A stretch of 64,000 nt of DNA from Aulosira sp. FACHB-615 (lineage in GTDB: Bacteria > Cyanobacteriota > Cyanobacteriia > Cyanobacteriales > Nostocaceae). Numbering within the stretch: the stretch's first letter is position 1; each line of letters begins with the position of its first letter. The notes under the pieces are model-generated. The model had not been told where the DNA came from, ran no database searches, and saw nothing but the letters and a program-made list of their open reading frames with translations. Position numbers and translations under genes: made by a program. The stretch covers positions 1-64,000 of the forward strand of contig NZ_JACJSE010000003.1 of the NCBI RefSeq assembly GCF_014698045.1. The letters are read 5' to 3'. Shown here piece by piece: positions 26,203 through 34,496 of this stretch.

Positions 26203-26996
26203 AGTGGTTTAAGGTTAAAAGCAAAAACAATGAGCAACCAACCCTAACTCTAGAACAACAACGTGCCGAAAAGCTGAAAGAAATGGGCGCTCAACTTTGG
26301 GCGGCGCGTCAAGAAAAAAGTTTATCTCTAGAAGAAATGGTGGTGATTACCAAAATTTCGCGGCGGTTGTTGCAGGCGATTGAAGAAGGTAATCTCGAAG
26401 ACTTACCAGAACCAGTTTACATTCAAGGATTTATTCGTCAATATGCTGACGCACTAGGTTTTAACGGGACAGAATTTGCGAAGGCTTTTCCTGTAACTGT
26501 GATCCCAGCTACTCCCACGGCGGTTGCGCCTGTGAATCGGTCACTGAAACTATTACGGCCAGTTCATCTTTACTTGCTGTACATATTTGTAATTATTTGC
26601 TCTGTCAGCAGTTTGTCTAAAGTATTAAACGGTGCAGAATTGAGTGCTGATAATAACTCACAACCAGAAACTGTTTCCCAGCCCGCGCCTAATTCTAAAC
26701 CAGAAAATACAGCCGCCGAGTCTGTCAGCAACAATCAAGAAAATCAAACTGTACAGATTGGTGTCACCTTAAAAGCCGCTTCTTGGATTCGGGTAGTGGC
26801 TGATGGTAAAACCGAGTTTGAAGGAGTTTTACCAGAGGGAAGCCATCGGGTTTGGAAAGCCCAAGAGCAACTCACCGTCAAAACCGATAATGCTGGAGGT
26901 GTGATGATGAGTGTGAATCAGCAAGAAGCTAGACAAATGGGAGAACCAGGGAAAGCAGAAGAAGTGAAAATTGCCGCCGCCAAGCCCCAATCTTAA
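26199..26996 (+). CDS. RodZ-like helix-turn-helix membrane protein
   Basis: The 265-residue protein has a cytoplasmic HTH domain (about residues 28-92, with LWAARQEKSLSLEEMVVITKI), one membrane segment (about 125-145, VHLYLLYIFVIICSV) and a DUF4115-type outer domain (about 185-255, KAASWIRVVADGKTEFEG). This is the RodZ architecture, linked in rod-shaped bacteria to MreB and elongation. It is coupled to the upstream pseudouridine synthase by ATGA overlap. A Pro/Asn/Ser-rich linker at 155-180 precedes the outer domain. Confidence 0.85.
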   Translation: MKWFKVKSKNNEQPTLTLEQQRAEKLKEMGAQLWAARQEKSLSLEEMVVITKISRRLLQAIEEGNLEDLPEPVYIQGFIRQYADALGFNGTEFAKAFPVTVIPATPTAVAPVNRSLKLLRPVHLYLLYIFVIICSVSSLSKVLNGAELSADNNSQPETVSQPAPNSKPENTAAESVSNNQENQTVQIGVTLKAASWIRVVADGKTEFEGVLPEGSHRVWKAQEQLTVKTDNAGGVMMSVNQQEARQMGEPGKAEEVKIAAAKPQS

Positions 26997-27000
26997 TTAC

Positions 27001-27131
27001 ACAGGACTTACGCAATGAGACGAAAAATCAATGTTTGGGTCAGGTGTAGGGCTGTAGGTTTTGAAAACCCTCCCATAACCTTTCACCCCTAAACCCAATC
27101 TCCACAGACAATCTTGGTGCGTAAGTCCTGT
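27001..27131. mobile_element. 131-bp MITE with perfect 14-bp terminal inverted repeats
   Basis: ACAGGACTTACGCA (27001-27014) and TGCGTAAGTCCTGT (27118-27131) are exact inverted repeats. There is no coding capacity. The element begins four bases after the RodZ-like stop codon and ends 34 bases before malQ's stop, so it fills the space between the convergent genes. Confidence 0.8.
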
Positions 27132-27164
27132 TTCCCTTGCTTCCTGCCCCCTGTCCAAGTTCCC

Positions 27165-28673
27165 TTATCTTGGTTGTGGGGCGCGGCCATATAATTGGGT
27201 GAGAGTTTTTAAGCGATCGCTTAATTCTTGAGTCAGTGCTTCTGTATGATAGCGCCAGCCCCAATTACCTTCAGCCACACTGGGGAAATTCATCCGCGCG
27301 TCGGTTCCTAAGCCTAAAACATCCTGCAAGGGAATAATTGCTTGATTGGCGACAGAACTAAAAGCCAAGCGAATAATATCCCAATGCACACCTTCAGGAC
27401 TGATACAACCTAAATAAAGTAGGAAGTTACGCTTTTCGTAATCATTTGCTTTATCGAACCAGCCAACGCTGGTATCGTTGTCATGGGTTCCGGTATAAAC
27501 TACGAAATTCCGCGAGTAGTTGAATGGTAAAAAGGGATTACCGGGATCAGAACCAAAAGCAAACTGCAATACCTTCATTCCCGGAAATTCATATTTATCG
27601 CGCAGTGCTTCTACTTCTGGGGTAATTACGCCCAAATCTTCAGCTAATACAGGTAACTTACCCAAAGCTTCCTTAATAGCAGCAAACAATTCATCTCCCG
27701 GCGCTTTCACCCACTCCCCATTAATTGCAGTTTCTTCCCCTTGGGGAACAGCCCAATAAGCTTCAAATCCGCGAAAATGGTCAATGCGAATCACATCGAG
27801 ATAATCCAGCATCGCTTCAAAGCGACCTATCCACCACTTAAAGTTTTGGCTTTGTAATTCTTCCCAGTCGTAAACCGGGTTTCCCCACAATTGACCCGTA
27901 GCACTAAAGTAATCTGGTGGAACTCCCGCCATTAATTTTGGTTCTCTGGTTTCCTCATCTAAACAAAAAATTTCAGGATGCGACCAGACATCAGCACTAT
28001 CTTGAGCGACATAAATCGGAATATCGCCAATAATTTGAATGCCACTCATATTGGCATAGGCTTTGAGTTCTGACCATTCACGGAAAAACTCAAATTGGAT
28101 GAATTTATAATAAAAAATCTCTGCACTTAACTGCTGCTTTGCTTGCTCAAGTGCTGCTGGTTCGCGCTTGACTAGTTCTGGTTCCCAAGTATGCCAACTT
28201 GTACCCTCATGGGCATCTTTTAGCGCCATGAATAAAGCATAATCATCTAACCAATAAGCTTTACTGTCACAGAAACCCGCAAATTCAGTTTGTTGTAGAG
28301 GCGTAGCTTGGCTTTGAAAATTTTTGCAGGCTATTTTGAGCAGTTGGGTTTTAAAGGCAATTACTTTGTCGTAGTCTACCTGAGAATTGTTAAATTCTGG
28401 CAGATTCGCAAAGTCTGCTTCAGCGAGTAAACCTTGTTCTTGGAGTTTTTCGGGACTGATGAGGAAAGGATTACCCGCCATTGCAGAATAAGCCGCATAA
28501 GGAGAGTTACCGTAACCAGTCGGCCCCAAAGGTAAAACTTGCCAATATTGCTGGTAACTCTCGCGGAGAAAATCAATAAACTTGTAGGCTGCTAAACCTA
28601 AATCACCAATACCAAATCGGCTGGGTAAAGAAGTAGGATGCAGCAAAATGCCACTTGATCTGGGAAAAGGCAT
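27165..28673 (-). CDS. malQ: 4-alpha-glucanotransferase (amylomaltase, GH77)
   Basis: The enzyme transfers alpha-1,4-glucan segments in glycogen and maltooligosaccharide metabolism. The 502-residue protein is full length. The N-terminal GILLHPTSLPSRFGIGDLG, the catalytic nucleophile in DVIRIDHFRGFEAYW near residue 295, the acid/base in LPVLAEDLGVITPEV and the third acid in YTGTHDNDTSVGW are all present. It appears to be a single-gene transcription unit, divergent from the NUDIX gene at 28826. Confidence 0.95.
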   Translation of the reverse strand: MPFPRSSGILLHPTSLPSRFGIGDLGLAAYKFIDFLRESYQQYWQVLPLGPTGYGNSPYAAYSAMAGNPFLISPEKLQEQGLLAEADFANLPEFNNSQVDYDKVIAFKTQLLKIACKNFQSQATPLQQTEFAGFCDSKAYWLDDYALFMALKDAHEGTSWHTWEPELVKREPAALEQAKQQLSAEIFYYKFIQFEFFREWSELKAYANMSGIQIIGDIPIYVAQDSADVWSHPEIFCLDEETREPKLMAGVPPDYFSATGQLWGNPVYDWEELQSQNFKWWIGRFEAMLDYLDVIRIDHFRGFEAYWAVPQGEETAINGEWVKAPGDELFAAIKEALGKLPVLAEDLGVITPEVEALRDKYEFPGMKVLQFAFGSDPGNPFLPFNYSRNFVVYTGTHDNDTSVGWFDKANDYEKRNFLLYLGCISPEGVHWDIIRLAFSSVANQAIIPLQDVLGLGTDARMNFPSVAEGNWGWRYHTEALTQELSDRLKTLTQLYGRAPQPR

Positions 28674-28795
28674 ATTTATGTAATTTCAAGTATAAGTCTG
28701 GAGGATACGCTGGGCGATCGCATTGAATTTACCACAGAAAAGGAAGCTCTGGTCTTGTATCCTTAGTCATTTGTTATGTGTTATGACTTAGTGAT

Positions 28796-28830
28796 CTATT
28801 GACCATTGACTATTGAATCTTGACTATGAG
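28796..28830 (+). repeat. heptad repeat over the NUDIX start codon
   Basis: Units CTATTGA, CCATTGA, CTATTGA, ATCTTGA and CTATGAG are consecutive, and the start ATG at 28826-28828 is in the last one. Confidence 0.75.
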
Positions 28831-29260
28831 TTACCGCAACCCCGCGCCAACGGTTGATATCATCATTGAATTAATTGACCAACCACATCGGCCAATAGTG
28901 TTAATTGAAAGGCTTAATTCCCCTTTTGGTTGGGCAATTCCCGGTGGTTTTGTTGACTATGGTGAATCGGTGGAAGTCGCAGCCAAGCGAGAAGCTGAAG
29001 AAGAAACTAGTTTAAAGGTTGAGTTGATTGAACAATTTTTGGTGTATTCTGACCCCAGCCGCGACCCCCGTCAGCATACGATTAGCATAGTATTTTTGGC
29101 TACAGCTACGGGAGAACCAAAGGCGGGAGATGATGCCAAGGGTATAGGTGTTTTTGAGTCTTGGCTTGTACCGACTAATTTATGTTTTGATCATGACCGT
29201 ATTCTGCGCGATTATTGGCGCTATAGGCATTATGGTATACGTCCCAGGCTAGGGATTTAA
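28826..29260 (+). CDS. NUDIX hydrolase
   Basis: The 144-residue protein is a single NUDIX domain. The box reads GGFVDYGESVEVAAKREAEE followed by ETS, which matches the GX5EX7REUXEEXGU pattern except that the final Gly is Thr. It would hydrolyse nucleoside diphosphates linked to another group; the substrate is unknown. The ATG at 28826 (MSYRNPAP) is chosen over a TTG two codons upstream. Confidence 0.88.
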   Translation: MSYRNPAPTVDIIIELIDQPHRPIVLIERLNSPFGWAIPGGFVDYGESVEVAAKREAEEETSLKVELIEQFLVYSDPSRDPRQHTISIVFLATATGEPKAGDDAKGIGVFESWLVPTNLCFDHDRILRDYWRYRHYGIRPRLGI

Positions 29261-29389
29261 CGTAGACGCAAATTCCCGAAGGGTAGGGTACCACAGAGGT
29301 GCAGAGGGCGCGGAGAGAGGAGAATTGCTTAGTATTCAATGCTGGGACACTATTAGGAAAATCAGCCGCAGGATAAAAACAAATTCATC

Positions 29390-29606
29390 ATGAAAATCTT
29401 CGAGATTTATGCCTCGAAGGAGTGGATTTGAGTGGAATAGAATTAAATAATGCTGATTTATCGCAGTCCTAAATCACTTTTGAACAACAATATCCCCGAC
29501 TTCTTTGAGAAGTCGGGGATTTGAGCCTTTCAATTTTTACAAATCACGTAGGATTGCTATAACAGGAGCAGATTTAGATGATGTCAATTTAAGTAACGCT
29601 ATTTAG
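29390..29606 (+). pseudogene. short pentapeptide-repeat gene disrupted by a MITE
   Basis: Two pieces are visible. The first (29392-29460) reads NLRDLCLEGVDLSG then IELNNADL. The second (29562-29603) reads TGADLDDVNLSNAI, followed by TAG. If the 101 bases between are removed, the frame joins exactly and the leucines stay five residues apart across the junction. The ATG at 29390 is one base out of frame, with AAAA where AAAAA would join it, so a single-base deletion at the start is also likely. The remnant is only about 36 residues long. Confidence 0.75.
29461..29561. mobile_element. 99-bp MITE with TA target duplication
   Basis: The insert, 101 bp counting one TA copy, is flanked by TA at 29459-29460 and 29560-29561. 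The ends are TCGCAGTCCTA and, in reverse complement, TAGCAATCCTA, matching at nine of eleven bases. Inside, ATCCCCGACTTCT (29492-29504) and AGAAGTCGGGGAT (29508-29520) form a perfect 13-bp hairpin. TA duplication and such ends suggest mobilisation by an IS630/Tc1-mariner-type transposase. Confidence 0.75.
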
Positions 29607-29609
29607 ACT

Positions 29610-30878
29610 TTAATCTAATTCTTCCAATGACCCAAGTTTAACCATACCAGGCCAAATCTTAGCGACTGCCAGCACTACTAAAATTGTGCCAACACCACCG
29701 CCCACCACCGCCGCAATCGGGCCAAATATGGCAGCCGCTAAACCAGATTCAAAACCACCCAACTCGTTAGAAGCACTGATAAACACGCTATTAATTGCCG
29801 CTACTCGACCACGTAAATGATCGGGTGTTTTAATTTGAACTAAAGTATGGCGAATTACTACACTAATGCTATCTAACGCACCGCTCAACACCAACATAAG
29901 TATAGATAGCCAAAACCAACGGGATAGACCAAAAATAATTGTAACCACGCCAAAGCCAACAACTGACCAAAGTAAGGCCGGCCCGGCTTTGCGTAATGGG
30001 GGTAGATAGGCCAAACTCACAGCCATAATTAATGCGCCGATGGAAGGGGCGGCTTGCAGATAGCCTAATTCTACTGGCCCGACACGTAAGATATCTTTGG
30101 CAAAAATTGGCAGTAGAGCGATCGCACCACCAAATAACACCGCAAACATATCTAAGGTAATGGCGGCTAAAATCAACTGATTCTCCCAGAGAAATTTCAC
30201 GCCGGCGGAGAGTGCTTGTAAAGAAAGTGGTTCTTTGGTGCGAATATTTTTTTGCTCTTTAATTGTGGCTGTGAGACAGAAACATAAAAAAGCAGCGATC
30301 GCCGCTAATATATATACCCCTGTCGCACTTCCTAACAAAGCAATGCCAAAGCCACCCAAGGCGGGGCCAATTACTGCGGCTAACTGAAAGCTACTACTAT
30401 TCCAAGTGGCAGCATTGGTAAAAGCACTCACAGGTATTAACTGCCACATCAAAGCATCACCCGCCGGCTTGAGAAATGCCCTAGCAACTCCAGATAACAC
30501 TAAGCAGGCATAAATTAAAAATACTGCTCCCTTGGTATAGGAAAGCACTGCTAAAGTCAGGGAACAGAGAGCGAGTAAGATAACTGAAGATAAAACAGTG
30601 ATTTTGCGATCGCGGCGATCGGCTAAATCTCCCGCAACTAAGGTGAGGGCAATAATCGGTAAAACTTGAGCGAGTCCCACACCACCTAAAGCCAAGGCTG
30701 AATCCGTCCGTTCATACAGTTCCCAGCCGATGGCGACTGTTTGCATTTGAGCGCCGATAAATAACAGTAACCGCCCAATGGTAAATAATCTATAGTCTCG
30801 AAATCTTAACGCCGCAAAGGGATCGTGTTTTTCAGCCTGATTGCTGTTAGGAGTTAATTTCCGTTTGATCGAAGACAT
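29610..30878 (-). CDS. MFS efflux transporter
   Basis: The 422-residue protein has about twelve membrane helices and the MFS loop motif GDLADRRDRKITVL near residue 82. It resembles the EntS-like group of drug or siderophore exporters (FRDYRLFTIGRLLLFIGAQMQ at the start). It is the last gene of a four-gene unit and overlaps the marR gene by 32 bases, so it should be under the same control. Its substrate is unknown. Confidence 0.88.
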   Translation of the reverse strand: MSSIKRKLTPNSNQAEKHDPFAALRFRDYRLFTIGRLLLFIGAQMQTVAIGWELYERTDSALALGGVGLAQVLPIIALTLVAGDLADRRDRKITVLSSVILLALCSLTLAVLSYTKGAVFLIYACLVLSGVARAFLKPAGDALMWQLIPVSAFTNAATWNSSSFQLAAVIGPALGGFGIALLGSATGVYILAAIAAFLCFCLTATIKEQKNIRTKEPLSLQALSAGVKFLWENQLILAAITLDMFAVLFGGAIALLPIFAKDILRVGPVELGYLQAAPSIGALIMAVSLAYLPPLRKAGPALLWSVVGFGVVTIIFGLSRWFWLSILMLVLSGALDSISVVIRHTLVQIKTPDHLRGRVAAINSVFISASNELGGFESGLAAAIFGPIAAVVGGGVGTILVVLAVAKIWPGMVKLGSLEELD

Positions 30879-31317
30879 TTTTTAAGAAGGTTAACCCTTG
30901 TTCAATCTGAGAATATTCCTCGGCTGACAAATTATTGAGAATGTCAGCAATTTGAGCGCGAGTATGATTGAGGGATTGCTGAAGATGATACTTACCCTCG
31001 TCAGTTAAGTTGAGAACTATCCGCCGTCGCTCTTGGGGATGATGTTCGCGTTGTACTAAGTTGCGCTGTACTAGCCGTTCTATGGTTGCGGAAGCTGTGG
31101 CTGAGGTGACACCAAGATGTTCTGCTAAACCAGATAATGAACCACCAGGATTGCGGTTGATAAATGCCAGCGATCGCAACTGGGGAATTGACAAAAACCC
31201 GGCGTTATGCGCTCGCATCTCCTTCCTGATAAACCGCATCACTAATGGAATGGTTTCCATGACTTTGGCTGCACATTCTTCAGAAGTGGCCGTATGTGAG
31301 GGTTTATCGAGCTTCAT
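30847..31317 (-). CDS. MarR family transcriptional regulator
   Basis: The 156-residue protein has the winged-helix core: LAEHLGVTSATASATIERLV (about residues 63-82, recognition helix) and the wing LVQREHHPQERRRIVLNLTDEG, typical of MarR dimers. It sits inside the export operon, so autoregulation with release by a transported compound is the likely mode. A candidate operator lies upstream of the first gene at 33008-33040. The start is ATG at 31317. Confidence 0.9.
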   Translation of the reverse strand: MKLDKPSHTATSEECAAKVMETIPLVMRFIRKEMRAHNAGFLSIPQLRSLAFINRNPGGSLSGLAEHLGVTSATASATIERLVQRNLVQREHHPQERRRIVLNLTDEGKYHLQQSLNHTRAQIADILNNLSAEEYSQIEQGLTFLKNVFDQTEINS

Positions 31318-31336
31318 TGGCTAGTAGTTCTCCTAG

Positions 31337-32194
31337 TTACATCGCCACCCGTGGATAAAGTTTGCCACAGATGAGGGTTAATATTATTAATGTTAGTAGG
31401 AGAATCGTACAATCCAGACTAAATCCATAAAGACTTGTACCGTTGAGTAGCATTTTGCCTCGTAAAGCATCAACCTCATAAGTTAAAGGGTTGATGTGAG
31501 AAATAAATTTTAGCCAGTTCGGCATTAAGGAAATCGGATAAATGGCATTACTGGCAAAAAACAACGGCATGGTTAATAACTGTCCAATTCCCGTCATTCT
31601 TTCTCTGGTTTTCACCAAACAACCAATAATCAGGGAAAAAATACAAAAACATCCCGCACCCATGAAAACAATCAGTAAGACTTGGATAATTGCCAAGGGA
31701 TGTAAATTCAGCTTGACTCCTAATAAAAATGCCAACCCATAAATAATAAATACCTGTGACAAGCACCTGACTCCACAAGCTACGGCTTTGCCTAATACCA
31801 TTGCAACGCGGGGTGTCGGACTGGCGAGGAATTTATGCACAATTCCTAAATCCCGTTCCCAAATTAAAGTCATTCCCCCAGTGAAAATGGCAACAAATAA
31901 AACACTCTGCGCCAAAATTCCCGCCGTCATAAAATCTAAATAAGGCAGATTTCCCTGAGTTGGGATGGCTCTAGTTTTGGCGAAGACTTGCCCAAAGATG
32001 AGTAACCATAGTGCTGGCTGGACGGCTCTCACAGCTAAATCGGTGGGATCATGGCGGAGTTTGCGAACTTCTAGTTCTGCGATCGCCAATGTTTTAATGA
32101 TTAACTCACTAATTGCAGAGATAAAATTATGCTTGCGCGTCGCTTTGTTTCTAACCCAACCGTTGAGCAGTACGCCTGGTTCTTGCTGTGTCAC
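31337..32194 (-). CDS. ABC-2 type transporter permease (DrrB-like)
   Basis: The 285-residue protein has six hydrophobic segments and the ABC-2 landmarks RAVQPALWLLIFGQVFAKTR near residue 56, DFMTAGILAQSVLF and SNAIYPISLMPNWLKFI near residue 215. It pairs with the ATPase encoded just upstream, whose gene it overlaps by 44 bases. Together they would export a drug or lipid-like compound, as DrrAB does for anthracyclines. Confidence 0.9.
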   Translation of the reverse strand: MTQQEPGVLLNGWVRNKATRKHNFISAISELIIKTLAIAELEVRKLRHDPTDLAVRAVQPALWLLIFGQVFAKTRAIPTQGNLPYLDFMTAGILAQSVLFVAIFTGGMTLIWERDLGIVHKFLASPTPRVAMVLGKAVACGVRCLSQVFIIYGLAFLLGVKLNLHPLAIIQVLLIVFMGAGCFCIFSLIIGCLVKTRERMTGIGQLLTMPLFFASNAIYPISLMPNWLKFISHINPLTYEVDALRGKMLLNGTSLYGFSLDCTILLLTLIILTLICGKLYPRVAM

Positions 32195-33005
32195 GGTAGT
32201 TAACTCCTGATACTAATTGGTCGCCTGTGTAGTGGATAAAGACATCATCTAAAGTTGCATTCGGCTTACCGAGTGAGGCTTTGAGGTCTTTGGGTACGCC
32301 TTGGGTAATTTCTGCGCCACGCTGCATAATTACCACTCGGTCACAAAGATTGTCAGCTTCTTCTAGAAAGTGGGTAGTTAAAAATATCGTGGTGCCAAAA
32401 TCAGTACAAAGTTTCTGTACTAATTGCCAAACCTGAGTGCGTGCGAGGGGATCTAGTCCGACTGTGGGTTCATCTAAAAACAAAATTTGCGGCTGATGCA
32501 AAATCGATTGAGCTATTTCCAACTTGCGAATCATCCCACCAGAGTAATTTCTGACTAAGCGATGGGTAGCATCTGCTAAACCCATAAATCCCAGAATTTC
32601 CTTAATGTATCGTTCTCGATGCTTGCTAGGAATTTCATACAACTTGGCAAATATCAACAGGTTTTCATACCCGGTGAGGCTACCATCAGCAGAAAGAGCT
32701 TGTGGTACATAGCCAATCACCCTTCTCACAGCTGTAGATTGATGGGTGATGTCATAGCCAGCTAAGGTTGCTTTCCCTGCGCTGCTAGGTAACAGAGTCG
32801 TCAACATTTTAATTACGGTACTCTTACCTGCACCATTCGGCCCCAGTAAGCCAAAAACTTCCCCTTGTTTTACAGAGATGCTAAGGTCGTCAACTGCCGT
32901 AACCTTACCAAAGCGGCGTGTGAGTCCTTGGGTTTCTAGAATAATCGGTTTCGGTATGCTGGCAGGTATTTCCGACCGATTTACTTTTCCTGTCAGTCCT
33001 GTCAC
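32151..33005 (-). CDS. ABC transporter ATP-binding protein (DrrA-like)
   Basis: The 284-residue ATPase has Walker A GLLGPNGAGKSTVIKML near residue 53, signature YSGGMIRKLEIAQSI, Walker B ILFLDEPTVGLDPLAR and H-loop LTTHFLEEA. The C-terminal extension (ASLGKPNATLDDVFIHYTG) is typical of the DrrA drug-resistance group. The start is GTG at 33005. It is the first gene of the operon ATPase-permease-marR-MFS. Confidence 0.92.
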   Translation of the reverse strand: MTGLTGKVNRSEIPASIPKPIILETQGLTRRFGKVTAVDDLSISVKQGEVFGLLGPNGAGKSTVIKMLTTLLPSSAGKATLAGYDITHQSTAVRRVIGYVPQALSADGSLTGYENLLIFAKLYEIPSKHRERYIKEILGFMGLADATHRLVRNYSGGMIRKLEIAQSILHQPQILFLDEPTVGLDPLARTQVWQLVQKLCTDFGTTIFLTTHFLEEADNLCDRVVIMQRGAEITQGVPKDLKASLGKPNATLDDVFIHYTGDQLVSGVNYRDTARTRRTAQRLG

Positions 33006-33007
33006 AA

Positions 33008-33040
33008 GTTTATCTACTCTCTTATAATTAGATAAACTAA
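33008..33040 (-). promoter_or_regulatory. candidate MarR operator upstream of the export operon
   Basis: GTTTATCTA (33008-33016) and TAGATAAAC (33029-33037) are a perfect 9-bp inverted repeat spaced two helical turns apart, and TTAG-N5-CTAA (33028-33040) overlaps the second arm. The site lies immediately before the GTG start at 33005, where a bound repressor would block transcription or initiation. Assignment to the operon's own MarR is inference. Confidence 0.5.
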
Positions 33041-33218
33041 ATATTAGATTTACAATATATACCTGTCAATAGTTCATGGCATAAAAGTTAATGATTGACG
33101 CACTCCCCACTTTCAATACATTTCGGTTAACATCTAAATCTTGATTCAGATCCCCCTAACCCCCTTTAACCTGGGGTAAAGTCATGGCTTACGATTTGGG
33201 GAGGAATTTTCAAAGTGA

Positions 33219-33437
33219 AAACGCACCGTCACTAAGAAACCAATTTTGGCAAATGATCCACATTTAGCCGTGCAGATTCCTTCGATTTGGGATGAAATGG
33301 GATTGCATTGTATTAACAAGAATGCTGAATGTCCTTATAACGTGGCGGGTTTTTCCTTTGCGGGAATGTTAGGGGTGATTATCGGTCATAGCGATCGCTG
33401 GTATGCTGTAGTAATTAATTCCAAAATCTCATTCTAA
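33219..33437 (+). pseudogene. remnant of a penicillin acylase family gene
   Basis: The frame reads KRTVTKKPILANDPHLAVQI then PSIW and MGLHC, and further on YNVAGFSFAGMLGVIIGHSDR. This is the region following the catalytic N-terminal Ser of penicillin/aculeacin acylase-type Ntn hydrolases (typically GKPILANDPHL and AGFSFPGxPGVIIGHN). A stop precedes it at 33216-33218 and another follows, and the rest of the roughly 800-residue enzyme is missing. About 70 residues survive. Confidence 0.75.
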
Positions 33438-33614
33438 GTAGAGCGACGTAAATATTTTTAATTGTAAAAAGGTCGAGATAGAAGGCAGAAGGAAAGAGGG
33501 TTTTAGTTTAATTAACTTTTCTTAATATAGTTATGTTTTTTCCCCCCGACTTACTTATGTCAAGGCAATAAAAGCGAAAATAACTATTAATCATTGACCC
33601 TTGACCAGTAACAA

Positions 33615-34328
33615 ATGACCAACTCTGATCTGATTGGACTAGCTGCTTCTTACACCTACGCTATAAGTTTATTAGCCCTTGGTGAAGGACTGCGAAAATT
33701 TTTTGGTATTCAGCCAGACTTAACTCGCAAAGTTATCCACATCAGCGCCGGAATGTGGATTTTTGGTGTGTTGCTGCTGTTTAAACATTGGCAAATTGGG
33801 ATTATTCCCTTCGCTACCTTTATCGGTGTTAACTATCTGCTTTACCGTTATCGACTTATCGGTGCAATGGATACTGAAGATAGTTCTCCAGGGACAGTTT
33901 ATTTTGCAATTTCAGTCACGCTACTTTTTGGGTTATTCTGGCGACCAGATAATTCAGTTGATCATGTCCCCATTGCTGTGGCTGGAATTATGGCTATGAC
34001 TTGGGGAGACGCTTTAGCTGCATTAATTGGTAAAAGTTTTGGACAACACAAATACCAAATCGGTTCATCTGTACGTTCTTGGGAAGGTTCACTGGCGATG
34101 TTTTTAGCCAGCACAACAGCAATATTTTTGGTACTGATGTTTTTACCTGGTTCTTTTCTGAGTCCTTTAGCTGTACCTTTGAGTGTGAGCAAAGCTTTGT
34201 TAACAGCGTTAATTAGTGCGAGTTTCGCAACTTTTGTTGAAGCCATATCACCCCACGGTACAGATAACCTCAGTGTGCCACTAGTTACCGCAGGTGTAAT
34301 TTGGGCATTGATGCAGATTTCAGTATAG
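33615..34328 (+). CDS. phytol kinase / dolichol kinase-like membrane protein
   Basis: The 237-residue protein has about seven membrane helices and the CTP-dependent polyprenol kinase landmarks DLTRKVIHISAGMWIFG near residue 36, MTWGDALAALIGKSFG near 130 and RSWEGSLAMF. Such proteins (VTE5 group) phosphorylate phytol freed from chlorophyll so that it can enter tocopherol or chlorophyll synthesis. Phytol rather than farnesol as substrate is an inference. MTN at the start again comes from a loose heptad repeat (33591-33618). Confidence 0.82.
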   Translation: MTNSDLIGLAASYTYAISLLALGEGLRKFFGIQPDLTRKVIHISAGMWIFGVLLLFKHWQIGIIPFATFIGVNYLLYRYRLIGAMDTEDSSPGTVYFAISVTLLFGLFWRPDNSVDHVPIAVAGIMAMTWGDALAALIGKSFGQHKYQIGSSVRSWEGSLAMFLASTTAIFLVLMFLPGSFLSPLAVPLSVSKALLTALISASFATFVEAISPHGTDNLSVPLVTAGVIWALMQISV

Positions 34329-34496
34329 AACTCTTGTACCTATCCCCGAAGAATTCCATGAGACTGTTGACGAATTAAAAAGGGTAAAACCAAACATCTG
34401 ATAAAAATGGCAAAGATGAAGCAGAAGTAAAAATAGCTGTTTTTTCTTTCTTGTTTATACTAAGTTTTGTAACGAGCTTTTAAAAAATCGATATTT

